A stretch of DNA of 64,000 bases from Bradyrhizobium sp. NP1 (lineage in GTDB: Bacteria; Pseudomonadota; Alphaproteobacteria; Rhizobiales; Xanthobacteraceae), in assembly GCF_030378205.1 (NCBI RefSeq), contig NZ_CP127385.1, positions 7,480,001 through 7,544,000 on the forward strand, read 5' to 3'. Shown here piece by piece: positions 36,399 through 48,211 of the stretch. The notes beneath the pieces are model-generated. The model did no database searches. It was not told the origin of the DNA and worked only from the letters and a program-made list of their open reading frames with translations. Positions within the stretch are counted from its first letter, which is position 1. Every line of letters begins with the position of its first letter. The translations under genes and the position numbers were made by a program.

Positions 36399-37361
36399 AT
36401 GTCCGACCAGATGCGTTCCTATCTCGATTTCGAAAAGCCCGTTGCCGAACTCGACTCCAAGGTCGACGAATTGCGTGCGCTCGCCGCCTCCGGCAGCGAC
36501 ATCGGCGAGGAGATTTCGCGCCTGGAGGACAAGTCGCGGCAATCGCTCGCCGACCTCTATGCCAACCTGACGCCATGGCAGAAGACGCTGGTGGCGCGGC
36601 ATCCGCAGCGGCCGCATCTGACCGACTTCATCAATGGCCTGATCACCGACTTCACCCCGCTCGCGGGCGACCGCAAGTTCGGCGAGGACGCCGCCCTGAT
36701 CGGCGGCTTCGGCCGCTTCGGCGGCGAAAGCATCTGCGTGGTGGGCCAGGAGAAGGGCGCCACCACCGATTCGCGCATCAAGCACAATTTCGGCATGGCG
36801 CGCCCGGAAGGCTACCGCAAGGCGGTGCGGCTGATGGAAATGGCCGAGCGCTTCGGCATTCCCGTGCTGTCGATCGTCGATTCCGCCGGCGCCTATCCCG
36901 GCATCGGCGCCGAGGAGCGCGGCCAGGCCGAGGCGATCGCGCGCTCCACCGACGCCTGCCTGTCGCTCGGGGTGCCCAATGTCGCGATCATCACCGGCGA
37001 AGGCATGTCAGGCGGCGCGATCGCGATCACCACGGCCAACAAGGTGTTGATGCTCGAACACGCGATCTACAGCGTGATCTCGCCGGAGGCGGCATCCTCG
37101 ATACTGTGGCGCGACGGCACCAAGGCGCAGGAAGCCGCCACCAGCATGAAGATCACCGCGCAGGACATGCTGCGATTCGGCGTGATCGACACCATCCTGA
37201 AGGAGCCGGCCGGCGGCGCCCACCGCGACCCCGCAGCGATGATCGCGACCACGGGGGAAGCGATCGCGGCCGCCTTCACCGAGCTGCGGAACCTCGACGC
37301 TGACATGATCCGCAGGCAACGGCGGCAGAAATTCCTGGAGATCGGCCGAAAACTCGGCTGA
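36399..37361 (+). CDS. accA: Acetyl-CoA carboxylase carboxyltransferase subunit alpha
   Basis: The 320-residue subunit begins MSDQMRSYLDFEKPVAELDSK, with FGRFGGESICVVGQEKG, MARPEGYRKAVRLMEMAERF and the crotonase-fold SIVDSAGAYPGIGAEERGQ, GEGMSGGAIAI. AccA with AccD transfers carboxyl from biotin to acetyl-CoA to give malonyl-CoA, the first step of fatty acid synthesis. I used the ATG at 36399; a TTG directly before it is possible. A TATATT six bases upstream could be a -10 box for a transcript with a very short leader. Confidence 0.97.
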   Translation: MSDQMRSYLDFEKPVAELDSKVDELRALAASGSDIGEEISRLEDKSRQSLADLYANLTPWQKTLVARHPQRPHLTDFINGLITDFTPLAGDRKFGEDAALIGGFGRFGGESICVVGQEKGATTDSRIKHNFGMARPEGYRKAVRLMEMAERFGIPVLSIVDSAGAYPGIGAEERGQAEAIARSTDACLSLGVPNVAIITGEGMSGGAIAITTANKVLMLEHAIYSVISPEAASSILWRDGTKAQEAATSMKITAQDMLRFGVIDTILKEPAGGAHRDPAAMIATTGEAIAAAFTELRNLDADMIRRQRRQKFLEIGRKLG

Positions 37362-37652
37362 ACCGGCCTTATTCCCGGCGGGCCAGGCAATTAACCCGAT
37401 GTTTACGCTCTTTTTTCGCCCGAAATGACCAATTCGGCCGCAATTAGGCCAAGCCTGCTGTTTAGTTCCTGTTGACCATGGCTTTCGGGGAACCGGGTTC
37501 GCGGCCTTGTTCGGGTTGCGGGAAGGGGGACCTTAAGGCTAATATTTTAGTCAATGCTTCAGGGCATGAACGCTAGGGCACGATCCGACCAGATCATGCC
37601 TGAACGACGAGTTGGGGTCGCGTGAAATGCCCGGTGGGTGTGGAGCTTTGCA

Positions 37653-39149
37653 TTGATCGTCCGCTCGCTGGTTCGCGCGCTTCTCGCCTCGGCTGCGCTT
37701 GGCGCAGGCGTGCTGTTGGCCGGTTGCAACAGCGACGAGATCTCGCTCGCCAGCAATGCCAAGGCCAACCAGCCGGTTCCGCCGAAGCTCGTCGCCGCGA
37801 TGACCGAGAAGGACATGGATCCGCAGTCGCCGATCCTGGTCCGCCTGTTCAAGCAGGAAGCCGAGCTCGAGGTGTGGAAGCAGGCGCGCTCCGGCCGGTT
37901 CGAGCTGCTGAAGACCTATCCGATCTGCCGCTGGTCGGGCGATCTCGGCCCCAAGGTGCGCGAAGGCGACCGCCAGGCGCCGGAAGGTTTCTATTCGATT
38001 TCGCCGGGCCAGATGAACCCGCAATCGGCCTACTACCTCTCCTTCAACACCGGCTATCCCAACGCCTATGACCAGTCGCTCGGCCGCACCGGCTCGCAGC
38101 TGATGGTGCATGGCGACTGCTCGTCGCGCGGCTGCTACGCGATGACCGACGAGCAGATCGCCGAAATCTACTCGCTCGGTCGCGAGTCCTTCTTCGGCGG
38201 GCAGAAGGCGTTTCAGCTGCAGGCCTATCCGTTCCGGATGACGCCGGTGAACATGGCCAAGCACCGCAACAATCCGAACATGCCGTTCTGGAAGATGATC
38301 AAGGAAGGCTACGATCACTTCGAGATCACGCGTCAGGAGCCGAAGGTCGACTTCTGCGAGAAGAAATATGTGTTCGACGCGGCGCGCCCGCCGAACGCGA
38401 CGCGCGATCCGGTGTTCCAGGCCTCCGCGAAATGCCCGGCCTATGTGGTCCCCGACGAGATCACGGAGGCGATGCGCCAGCGGCAGCAGGAAGAGCAGAC
38501 CGAATACGCCAAGCTGGTCGCCAAGGGCACGCCCGTCGCCCGGCTCAACAGCGGCATCGACGGCGGCATGAACCAGATCTTCGCCTCGCATGTGCCGAAC
38601 GGCAGCACCGGCCTTTCCGAGGGCGGCGACGGCCAGGGCTTGTCGCTGGTCGCGATGTCGCGCGCGCCCGGCACCATCCCCCCGACCGTCAACCCGCCGC
38701 GCGCGCCCTACGCGCCGACCGAAGAGCCCGCCGTGGCCGCCGCGCCGAGCCAGCCGGCCGCTGCGCCAGCGACCCGCGTCGCGTCCGCCACACCCGCCAC
38801 GCAGCAGTCGGAGGGCGGCTTCTTCTCCGGCCTTGCCCGCAAGATGGGAATCGGCGCCACCGCCGACACGACGACCACCGCCGCAACAACGCCCGCGCCT
38901 GCTCCCGCCAAGCCGAAGGCCGAAAGCAAGCCGTCGCTGGCGAAGCTGATCACCGGCAAACCTGCGGAGAGCAAGGCCGCCGAAAGCAAGCAGGCCGCTG
39001 CCCGGCCGCCGTTCAAGCCGTCGATCACGGATAATCCGGCGCCGGCAGCCGAGGCCGCCGCACCCGCGCCGAAGGATACCAAGGTCGCCGGCTCCGCGCC
39101 GATCGTCTCGGCGAACTCGTTCGAGAGCCGCTTCTCGGCCGCGAAGTAA
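37653..39149 (+). CDS. L,D-transpeptidase (YafK-type) lipoprotein with long low-complexity tail
   Basis: With the TTG at 37653 (GGAG 7 bases upstream) the protein has 498 residues and begins MIVRSLVRALLASAALG. The lipobox is LLAGC (Cys 25). The catalytic domain covers about residues 55-250, with the YafK-family motif HGDCSSRGCYAM and the nucleophile Cys 161. Such enzymes cross-link peptidoglycan or attach lipoproteins to it. The C-terminal 200 residues are Ala/Pro/Lys-rich and probably extended, spanning the periplasm. The GTG at 37638 is an alternative start. Confidence 0.9.
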   Translation: MIVRSLVRALLASAALGAGVLLAGCNSDEISLASNAKANQPVPPKLVAAMTEKDMDPQSPILVRLFKQEAELEVWKQARSGRFELLKTYPICRWSGDLGPKVREGDRQAPEGFYSISPGQMNPQSAYYLSFNTGYPNAYDQSLGRTGSQLMVHGDCSSRGCYAMTDEQIAEIYSLGRESFFGGQKAFQLQAYPFRMTPVNMAKHRNNPNMPFWKMIKEGYDHFEITRQEPKVDFCEKKYVFDAARPPNATRDPVFQASAKCPAYVVPDEITEAMRQRQQEEQTEYAKLVAKGTPVARLNSGIDGGMNQIFASHVPNGSTGLSEGGDGQGLSLVAMSRAPGTIPPTVNPPRAPYAPTEEPAVAAAPSQPAAAPATRVASATPATQQSEGGFFSGLARKMGIGATADTTTTAATTPAPAPAKPKAESKPSLAKLITGKPAESKAAESKQAAARPPFKPSITDNPAPAAEAAAPAPKDTKVAGSAPIVSANSFESRFSAAK

Positions 39150-39944
39150 GGCCGCCTGCCTCACGCGCGGCAGCATCGCATCCAAGCCAAAATTTCAAAG
39201 AGCAGCGTCGTCATTGCGAGGCACAGGTCCACGCTCTCGCCGCGCTTGCTGCGCCCGAGCCTTGCGTCAGAACCACCCCCGATGGGAGGGCGCAGGGAAC
39301 GCCGGGTGTCTTGGCGCACCCGCAGCCTCGTGTGCAGCAAAGAAAAGCACACGAGTTAGTCACCACAGGTACAGCCTCAAACACCGGCATTCCCTGCGCG
39401 ATGGTTTGAACGGTTTCCTTCGTGCTCTCCCCGGTGTCCATGACTTCTTAGTCACCGTCGCCCACAGATCATCATCCGTAAACTTAGCACCAGCCCAGGG
39501 GTGCCAGAACCACACGACTTTGCCGTCCGCATCTCGCGCGTTCGTCTGTCCCGCGCTCATTGCGTCCATCGCATCCTGCTCCAACGTTCGTGACGACGCG
39601 TACGCCCCTCTCACCGGTGCAGGACGCGCCGAGTGAAGCCACTGATTTGCCCGACGCAACAAGCGGAATATTTTTCGCGCGAGGACTGGACAGGAATCTT
39701 GTGTGACTGCCCGTCGGGCAAAACAGTCCTCAAGCGATGCTCGGACCTTGGCAGCCGCCCGGATGCGGCGCGTGCCCGATGGCTTGCGCCGACACGCTTC
39801 GCCGCACCAAATTATCAATGGCGTTCTCCGCGCACGATCGCGTAATCTTCTCCCATTGGAGAAGCCCGCGCGGCGCTGCGAAAGGACCGGCAAGACCGGT
39901 CCAGGCGGCGGCCAAAGCAAGCGAGCACCAGGAGGGGGAAAACA
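39150..39944. other. 795-bp region without a supported gene
   Basis: It lies between the L,D-transpeptidase and acyl-CoA synthetase genes, both plus strand. Copy B of the dispersed repeat occupies about 39200-39725. The remaining 220 bases (39726-39944) contain a typical GC-rich leader and a strong ribosome site (AGGAGGGGG) for the next gene. Long open frames on the minus strand are non-coding shadows. Confidence 0.6.
39200..39725 (-). repeat. Dispersed repeat, copy B
   Basis: In reverse complement it aligns with 16431-16930 over its length. Matching blocks in order are GACGGCAAAGTCGTGTGG, CGAAGGAAACCGTT, CAGGGAATGCCGG, GGTGACTAACTCGTGTGC and CCCGGCGTTCCCTG. It is divergent from copy A by many substitutions and small indels. 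The flank starts GTCGTCATTGCGAGG, another common repeat end in these genomes. The translated patch ETVQTIAQGMP matches ETVKTIAQGMP in copy A, but the frames contain stops. Confidence 0.8.
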
Positions 39945-41852
39945 ATGAGCGGCATACACCTGCTCGATCGCTTGATCGGCGACGCCTATCCAAGCTTTGC
40001 GACCGACGCCGATGTCCGCGCGTTCGAGCAAGTCCCGTACCGGGACCGCATCGCGGCCGCGAGCACCTATGACGCCATCAAGCTCGGTGCGGCGAAAAAT
40101 CCCGACGCACCGGCGATCCAGTTTCTCGCCAACGCCGATCCGGCCGACACCCCTGTCGTGATCAGCTACCGCGACTTCGTCGCGCGCGTCACGCAGGCGG
40201 CCAACCTGTTTCATTCGCTCGGCGTCGGGCCCGGCGACGTCGTGAGCTTCCTGCTGCCGCTGCTGCCCGACGCCTTCGTCACGCTGTTCGGCGCCGAAGC
40301 CGCCGGGATCGCCAACCCGGTCAACCCGCTGCTCGAGCCGCATCAGATCGCGGAAATCCTCGATGCCGCACGCACCAAGATTCTGGTCGCGCTCGGCCCG
40401 ATGCCGGGCACCGACATCTGGCAGAAGGTCGAAGCGGTGCGCAAGGATCTGAAGCACCTCAAGGCCATCGTGCAGGTGCACGGGCCTGGCGATCCCGCGA
40501 ACGGGATCTACTCCTTCGCCGAGCTGATCAAGGCAGAACCCACCGACCGCCTGGTCAGCGGCCGGCAGATTTCCAGCGACGACATCGCAGCCTATTTCCA
40601 CACCGGCGGCACCACCGGCACGCCGAAGCTGGTGCGTCACACCCATGCCAACCAGGTCTACCAGGCCTGGGCCTGCAACCTGATGCTGAGATCGAATGCC
40701 GGCATGAACCTGCTGTTCGGCATGCCGCTGTTCCATGTCGGCGGCTCGCTCACGCAGGCGCTCGCCACCCTCACATGCGGCAACTGCCTGGTCGTGCTGT
40801 CGCCGTCGGGATGGCGCAATCCAGCATCGATCAAGAACATCTGGGCGCTGATCGAGCGCTTCAGGCCGGAGGCGCTGTCGGGCGTGCCGACCGTGCTCGC
40901 CGCATCGCTGAGCGTGCCGCCAGGCAAAGCCGATATCTCCAGCCTGAAATATGCCGCGGCAGGCGGATCGGCGATCCCCGTCGCGGTCGGCCAGGCGATC
41001 CAGGACAAGTTCGCGCTCCCCGTCGTCGAGGTCTACGGCATGACCGAGACCTCGAGCGTCCACACGATTGCCTATGCGGACCGGCCGATCCGGCTCGGCT
41101 CGGCGGGCCTGCCGATCCCGTATAGCCGCGTGCGCATCGTCAAGCTCGATGCCGACGGCAGGCTCGAGCGCGACTGCGCCGTCGACGAGATCGGCGTCGT
41201 GATCATGGCGGGGCCGGGCGTGTTCAGCGGCTACCTGCACGACGCGCACAATGCCGGCGCGTTCGTCGACGGCAACTGGGTCAATTCAGGCGACCTCGGC
41301 CGGCTCGACGCCGACGGCTATCTCTGGATCACCGGCCGCGCCAAGGATCTCGTGATCCGCGGCGGCCACAACATCGATCCCGCGCCGGTCGAGGAGATCA
41401 TGTTCCAGCATCCGGCGGTGGGACTCGCCGCCGTGGTCGGCCAGCCCGATGCCTATGCCGGCGAGCTGCCGGTCGGCTATGTGCAGTTGAAGCCCGGCGC
41501 GAGCGTCCAACCCGGCGAGCTCGAAACCTGGGTCCGCGAGCGCACGCCGGAGCGCGCCGCCGTTCCCGTGCAGGTGATCCCGATCGATCCGATGCCGCTC
41601 ACCGGGGTGGGCAAGGTATTCAAGCCGCGGCTGCGCTGGGACGCGGCGGCCCGCGTGTTCGCGAACGTGCTCGCGCCGCTGCGCGAACGCGGCATCGACT
41701 GCAACGTCGAGGTCGGTCCGCACGGCAGCCACGGCTCGATTGCGACGGTGACGCTGGCGCGCGTGCCCGAAGCGCAGCGCGAGGCGATCGCCAACGAGGT
41801 GCACACGCTGCTGGCGCCATTCGTGATGCGGCACGAGGTGGTGTTCGGCTAG
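39945..41852 (+). CDS. AMP-forming acyl-CoA synthetase
   Basis: The 635-residue adenylate-forming enzyme begins MSGIHLLDRLIGDAYPSFA. The AMP-binding P-loop is YFHTGGTTGTPKLVRHTHAN. The core motif YGMTETSSVHTIAYADRPIRLGSAG and the hinge GDLGRLDADGYLWITGRAKDLVIRGG complete the fold, and the C-terminal segment has PLTGVGKVFKP with the catalytic Lys region. About 80 residues at the end are an extension. It activates a carboxylic acid to acyl-CoA. The substrate is probably a medium/long-chain or aryl acid; it is not adjacent to other catabolic genes. Confidence 0.95.
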   Translation: MSGIHLLDRLIGDAYPSFATDADVRAFEQVPYRDRIAAASTYDAIKLGAAKNPDAPAIQFLANADPADTPVVISYRDFVARVTQAANLFHSLGVGPGDVVSFLLPLLPDAFVTLFGAEAAGIANPVNPLLEPHQIAEILDAARTKILVALGPMPGTDIWQKVEAVRKDLKHLKAIVQVHGPGDPANGIYSFAELIKAEPTDRLVSGRQISSDDIAAYFHTGGTTGTPKLVRHTHANQVYQAWACNLMLRSNAGMNLLFGMPLFHVGGSLTQALATLTCGNCLVVLSPSGWRNPASIKNIWALIERFRPEALSGVPTVLAASLSVPPGKADISSLKYAAAGGSAIPVAVGQAIQDKFALPVVEVYGMTETSSVHTIAYADRPIRLGSAGLPIPYSRVRIVKLDADGRLERDCAVDEIGVVIMAGPGVFSGYLHDAHNAGAFVDGNWVNSGDLGRLDADGYLWITGRAKDLVIRGGHNIDPAPVEEIMFQHPAVGLAAVVGQPDAYAGELPVGYVQLKPGASVQPGELETWVRERTPERAAVPVQVIPIDPMPLTGVGKVFKPRLRWDAAARVFANVLAPLRERGIDCNVEVGPHGSHGSIATVTLARVPEAQREAIANEVHTLLAPFVMRHEVVFG

Positions 41853-41868
41853 CGGGCCAAGGCCGGAT

Positions 41869-41894
41869 CATCCCTCCCCTCGTGGGGAGGGATG
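41869..41894. repeat. Hairpin between convergent genes
   Basis: A perfect 11-bp stem (CATCCCTCCCC with GGGGAGGGATG) with a TCGT loop lies between the acyl-CoA synthetase and secA stop codons. It has no T-run. It belongs to the C-rich repeat type seen at 2265 and 46240, and could stop or shield both transcripts. Confidence 0.7.
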
Positions 41895-41918
41895 ACGCTG
41901 CGCTCGCGGCGCTAGCGC

Positions 41919-44768
<2,850 letters not shown>

Positions 44769-45305
44769 GCCGAATTCCTGTCGTTAACTTTTTGTTTTGC
44801 CGAGACGTTATGACCCGGTGTCCCGGTTCTCGCATTCGCATCCGCTGGCGGCGGGCACACCTGCGAATGCGAGAACCAGAGGGACCCCGGCAACATTAGA
44901 TTCCAGTGCGGTTTTGGATTTGACATTCGCCATAATGACCCAGGGAAACACCGTCGCGATCGTCAAATCCGCCGCACTGATTGCCTATCAACTCACCGTG
45001 ACGCGCCGCGGCAAGAACCCCCGGAAACCGGGAGCCGTTCCGCCAAATGAGTGGGAATCGCGCAATCCATGGTTCAACGGCCAAAAACGCAGCAAAATTA
45101 GCGCTGTCGCCATTGACACGATGGCGGCAGAGATATGGCTGAGGGGCAAGCTTGTCAACGGCGCCAAGGCCTTAACGCTGGAGGCCGGATGTCAGGGAAT
45201 TCATGATTTTGACAGACTTTTCGCGTTGCCAAGCCGCCGCGATTGGGCGAGTGTCCGCGGCCGCATGACCCTTCCAGAAACCCTTCTGCAAGATAAGGAT
45301 TTTCC
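44769..45305. other. Upstream region shared by secA and the parvulin gene
   Basis: There are 537 bases between divergent genes. It contains the hairpin element copy at 44817-44932. A TTGACA (45114) with TATGGC after 15 bases is a weak promoter candidate for the parvulin gene. No protein or RNA gene is recognised. Confidence 0.55.
44817..44932. repeat. CTAG-type hairpin element, truncated pair
   Basis: Unit 1 has a 16-bp perfect stem (GGTTCTCGCATTCGCA, 44825-44840, with TGCGAATGCGAGAACC, 44862-44877), with outer GTGTCCC and GGGACCCC. A spacer AACATTAGATTCCAGTGCGG follows, as in the 59.2-kb element (GGATTCCAGTGCGG). The left arm GGATTTGACATTCG of a second unit then begins, but its right arm is missing. 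So this is a pair whose second hairpin is lost. Confidence 0.8.
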
Positions 45306-46229
45306 ATGACCACCTCGTTGTCGGTGACGAAAAACGGATCGCGCCTCGGACTTGCCATGGCGATCACGGGCTGCCTCGCTTTGGCGCTGGCCACCGGAAC
45401 GGCGCGCGCCGAGGACAAGGTACTGGCCAAGGTCAACGGCGCCGAAATCCGCCAGAGCGACGTCGCGCTCGCCGAAGAGGAACTCGGGCCGAGCCTGGCG
45501 CAGATGGACCCGGCGACCAAGGACGAGAACGTGCTGGCCTTCCTGATCGACATGAAGATCGTCTCCAAGGCGGCCGAGGACAAGAAGATCCAGGACAGCG
45601 ACGACTTCAAGAAGCGCCTCGCCTTCACCCGCAACCGCCTGCTGATGGACTCCCTGCTCGCCAGCGAAGGCAAGGCCGCGACCAGCGACGACGCGATGAA
45701 GAAGGTCTACGAGCAGGCCTCCAAGGAGATCACCGGCGAGGAAGAGGTGCATGCCCGCCACATCCTGGTCGAGACCGAGGACGAGGCCAAGGCGATCAAG
45801 GCCGAGCTCGATAAGGGCGCCGATTTCGCCGATCTCGCCAAGAAGAAGTCCAAGGACCCCGGCGCCTCCGACGGCGGCGACCTCGGCTTCTTCACCAAGG
45901 ACCAGATGGTGCCGGAATTCTCCAAAGTCGCGTTCGAGCTCGACCCCGGAAAAATCTCCGACCCCGTGAAGTCGCAGTTCGGCTGGCACATCATCAAGGT
46001 CGAGGAAAAGCGCAAGCGCAAGGCGCCGGACTTCGAGCAGGTCAAGAGCCAGATCGAGACCTATGTGACGCGCAAGGCGCAGGCCGATTATGTCGGCAAG
46101 CTGCGCGAAGCCGCCAAGATCGAGCGACTGGACAAGCCGGCCGAGGCCGCCAAGTCGGACACCAAGACCGACGCCGCCAAGGACGCGCCCAAGCCGTCCG
46201 ACTCCAAGATGGCGCCGGCCAAGAAGTAA
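45306..46229 (+). CDS. Peptidylprolyl isomerase, parvulin type
   Basis: The 307-residue exported chaperone begins MTTSLSVTKNGSRLG, with a signal peptide ending around ARAED. A SurA/PrsA-like N-terminal helical part (residues 30-140) precedes the parvulin domain (ARHILVETEDEAKAIKAELDKG, FADLAKKKSKDPGASDGGDLGFF, FGWHIIKVEEKR; about 145-245). A Lys/Ala/Asp tail follows. It helps outer-membrane and periplasmic proteins fold. AAGGA lies 7 bases before the ATG. Confidence 0.94.
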   Translation: MTTSLSVTKNGSRLGLAMAITGCLALALATGTARAEDKVLAKVNGAEIRQSDVALAEEELGPSLAQMDPATKDENVLAFLIDMKIVSKAAEDKKIQDSDDFKKRLAFTRNRLLMDSLLASEGKAATSDDAMKKVYEQASKEITGEEEVHARHILVETEDEAKAIKAELDKGADFADLAKKKSKDPGASDGGDLGFFTKDQMVPEFSKVAFELDPGKISDPVKSQFGWHIIKVEEKRKRKAPDFEQVKSQIETYVTRKAQADYVGKLREAAKIERLDKPAEAAKSDTKTDAAKDAPKPSDSKMAPAKK

Positions 46230-46239
46230 AGCGGTGCTT

Positions 46240-46341
46240 GACCCTCCCCTGAGGGGAGGGTCGCAGCGAACGAAACGAGCTGCGGGGTGGGGTGAAGATT
46301 TCTCGTTGGGCGACGCCCGCGCGAGACTTCACCCCACCCCG
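46240..46341. repeat. Two nested intergenic palindromes
   Basis: GACCCTCCCC/GGGGAGGGTC (46240-46262) is a 10-bp perfect hairpin. A 15-bp perfect inverted repeat follows (CGGGGTGGGGTGAAG, 46283-46297, with CTTCACCCCACCCCG, 46327-46341). They lie between the parvulin and argJ genes, 11 bases after the parvulin stop, and may act as a transcription stop, although no T-run is present. Confidence 0.75.
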
Positions 46342-46426
46342 TTCGCATTTGCCACGCCCCTCTCCCCGCAAGCGGTGAGAGGTGATACAGAGCGCTTCCG
46401 TTTTGCTCGCATAGCCGGAAGCCCCG

Positions 46427-47668
46427 ATGTCCTCAGCCGTCTCCCCGCTCGCCCCGAAAGATGTCCCCGCCATGCCCGCGATCGCGGGCGTCAGACTCGC
46501 GACCGCCGCGGCCGGCATCCGCTATCAGGGCCGCACCGACGTGCTGCTGGCGGTGCTCGACAAGGGGACCGCGGTCGCCGGGGTCTTCACCCGCTCGAAA
46601 TGCCCGTCGGCGCCGGTGGAATGGTGCCGCTCGAAGCTTTCCGGCGGCAGGGCGCGCGCGCTCGTGGTCAATTCCGGCAACGCCAACGCCTTTACCGGCA
46701 AAACCGGCAAGCAGGCGACCGCGCTGACGGCGGCGATCGCGGCCAAAGCGGTCGGCTGCAGCGCCAATGAGGTATTTCTGGCCTCGACCGGGGTGATCGG
46801 CGAGCCGCTCGACGCGACCAAGTTCGACGGCGTGCTCGCGACGCTGGCCGAGACCGCCGCGCCCGAGGACTGGATGGGCGCGGCGCGCGCGATCATGACC
46901 ACCGACACCTTTCCCAAGGTCGCGACCGCCAGGGTCAAGCTCGGCAAGGCGACCGTCACCATCAATGGCATGGCCAAGGGCGCCGGCATGATCGCGCCCG
47001 ACATGGCGACGATGCTGTCATTCATCTTCACCGACGCGCCGATCGCGCCCGCCGCGCTGCAGACGCTGCTCAAGAGCGGCGTCGAGAATACCTTCAACGC
47101 GGTGACGATCGACGGCGACACCTCGACCTCCGACACGCTGCTGGCCTTTGCGACGGGCGCGGCCGCGGACGCCGGCGCGCCGAAGATCAGCCGCGCCAGC
47201 GACCCGCGCCTGAAGGGTTTCGTGAAGGCGTTCAACGGCGTGCTGGCCGACCTCGCCGAGCAGGTGGCGCGCGACGGCGAAGGCGCGCGCAAGCTGGTCG
47301 AGATCATGGTCGAGGGCGCGACAACCAAGGCGTCGGCGCGGAAAATCGCGATGTCGATTGCGAACTCGCCGCTGGTGAAGACCGCGATCGCGGGCGAGGA
47401 CGCCAATTGGGGCCGCGTGGTGATGGCGGTCGGCAAGGCCGGCGAGCCCGCCAACCGCGACAAGCTGTCGATCTCGTTCAACGGCGTCCGCGTCGCCAAA
47501 AGCGGCGCGCGCGATCCTTCCTACAACGAGGAAGAGGTCTCGGAAGCGATGAAGAACGACAAGATCCAGATCAGGATCGCGCTTGGGCTCGGCAAGGGCC
47601 GCGACCGCGTGCTGACCTGCGACCTCACCAAGGAATATGTCGCGATCAACGGCGACTATCGTTCATAG
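46427..47668 (+). CDS. argJ: Bifunctional glutamate N-acetyltransferase / amino-acid acetyltransferase
   Basis: The 413-residue enzyme transfers acetyl from N-acetylornithine to glutamate, and also acetylates glutamate from acetyl-CoA, in arginine synthesis. It self-cleaves between Ala194 and Thr195 in MATML, and Thr195 becomes the nucleophile. [11 protein letters not shown] and [15 protein letters not shown] are the family signatures, and [17 protein letters not shown] lies near the end. The start [11 protein letters not shown] has an N-terminal extension of about 12 residues. mutT follows after two bases. Confidence 0.96.
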   Translation: MSSAVSPLAPKDVPAMPAIAGVRLATAAAGIRYQGRTDVLLAVLDKGTAVAGVFTRSKCPSAPVEWCRSKLSGGRARALVVNSGNANAFTGKTGKQATALTAAIAAKAVGCSANEVFLASTGVIGEPLDATKFDGVLATLAETAAPEDWMGAARAIMTTDTFPKVATARVKLGKATVTINGMAKGAGMIAPDMATMLSFIFTDAPIAPAALQTLLKSGVENTFNAVTIDGDTSTSDTLLAFATGAAADAGAPKISRASDPRLKGFVKAFNGVLADLAEQVARDGEGARKLVEIMVEGATTKASARKIAMSIANSPLVKTAIAGEDANWGRVVMAVGKAGEPANRDKLSISFNGVRVAKSGARDPSYNEEEVSEAMKNDKIQIRIALGLGKGRDRVLTCDLTKEYVAINGDYRS

Positions 47669-47670
47669 GA

Positions 47671-48081
47671 ATGGCTGACCTGAAGCTCACGCTGGTCGTT
47701 GCAGTCGCGCTGGTCGATGCCGACAAGCGCGTCCTGATCGCGCAGCGCCCCGAAGGCAAGGCGATGGCCGGCCTGTGGGAGTTTCCCGGCGGCAAGGTCG
47801 AGCCCGGCGAGCGGCCGGAACAGACGTTGATCCGCGAGCTGCACGAAGAGATCGGCATCACCGTCAGCGAGCCGTGCCTGGCGCCGCTCACCTTCGCAAG
47901 CCATCCTTACGAAAACTTCCATCTCCTGATGCCGCTCTATGTCTGCCGGCGCTGGGAAGGCATCGTGACGGCGCGCGAGGGCCAGCGGCTTGCCTGGGTG
48001 CGCGCCAATAAATTGCGCGACTACCCGATGCCGCCCGCGGACATTCCACTGATCCCGCATCTGATCGATCTGTTGATGTAA
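47671..48081 (+). CDS. mutT: 8-oxo-dGTP diphosphatase MutT
   Basis: The 136-residue Nudix hydrolase removes 8-oxo-dGTP from the nucleotide pool. The Nudix box spans residues 41-63, with Gly41, Glu47, Arg55, Glu56, Glu59 and Glu60 in place, preceded by QRPEGKAMAGLWEFPGG. It starts two bases past the argJ stop (overlapping a TAGGA), so it is almost certainly coupled to argJ. The end is LIPHLIDLLM. Confidence 0.95.
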   Translation: MADLKLTLVVAVALVDADKRVLIAQRPEGKAMAGLWEFPGGKVEPGERPEQTLIRELHEEIGITVSEPCLAPLTFASHPYENFHLLMPLYVCRRWEGIVTAREGQRLAWVRANKLRDYPMPPADIPLIPHLIDLLM

Positions 48082-48105
48082 GGGCGAGGCCGGCCGCCTC
48101 CCCCT

Positions 48106-48208
48106 CGTCATGCCCGGGCTTGACCCGGGCATCCATCGACAAAGCTTTCTCTCAAAAAAGCCTTCTCTCAAAGGAGATGGATCGCCGGGGTCAAGCCCGG
48201 CGATGACA
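48106..48208. repeat. Palindromic intergenic repeat
   Basis: CGTCATGCCCGGG at 48106 with internal palindrome ATGCCCGGG/CCCGGGCAT, and at the other end ATCGCCGGGGTCAAGCCCGGCGATGAC. The element lies between the convergent mutT and methyltransferase genes. It is related to the arms of the repeat at 1350-1438. It might serve as a bidirectional stop. Confidence 0.7.
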
Positions 48209-48211
48209 GCA

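Noticed and set aside
39360..41249. A 629-codon minus-strand frame opposite the acyl-CoA synthetase and running into repeat copy B
   Set aside because: The synthetase is clear on the plus strand; the C-terminal part is only the repeat translated.
41869..41894. The hairpin as a rho-independent terminator
   Set aside because: The stem is good but no T-run follows on either strand, so it is listed as a repeat only.
45114..45140. TTGACA with TATGGC as a promoter for the parvulin gene
   Set aside because: The spacing is only 15 bases and the start would leave a leader of about 165 bases; too weak to list.
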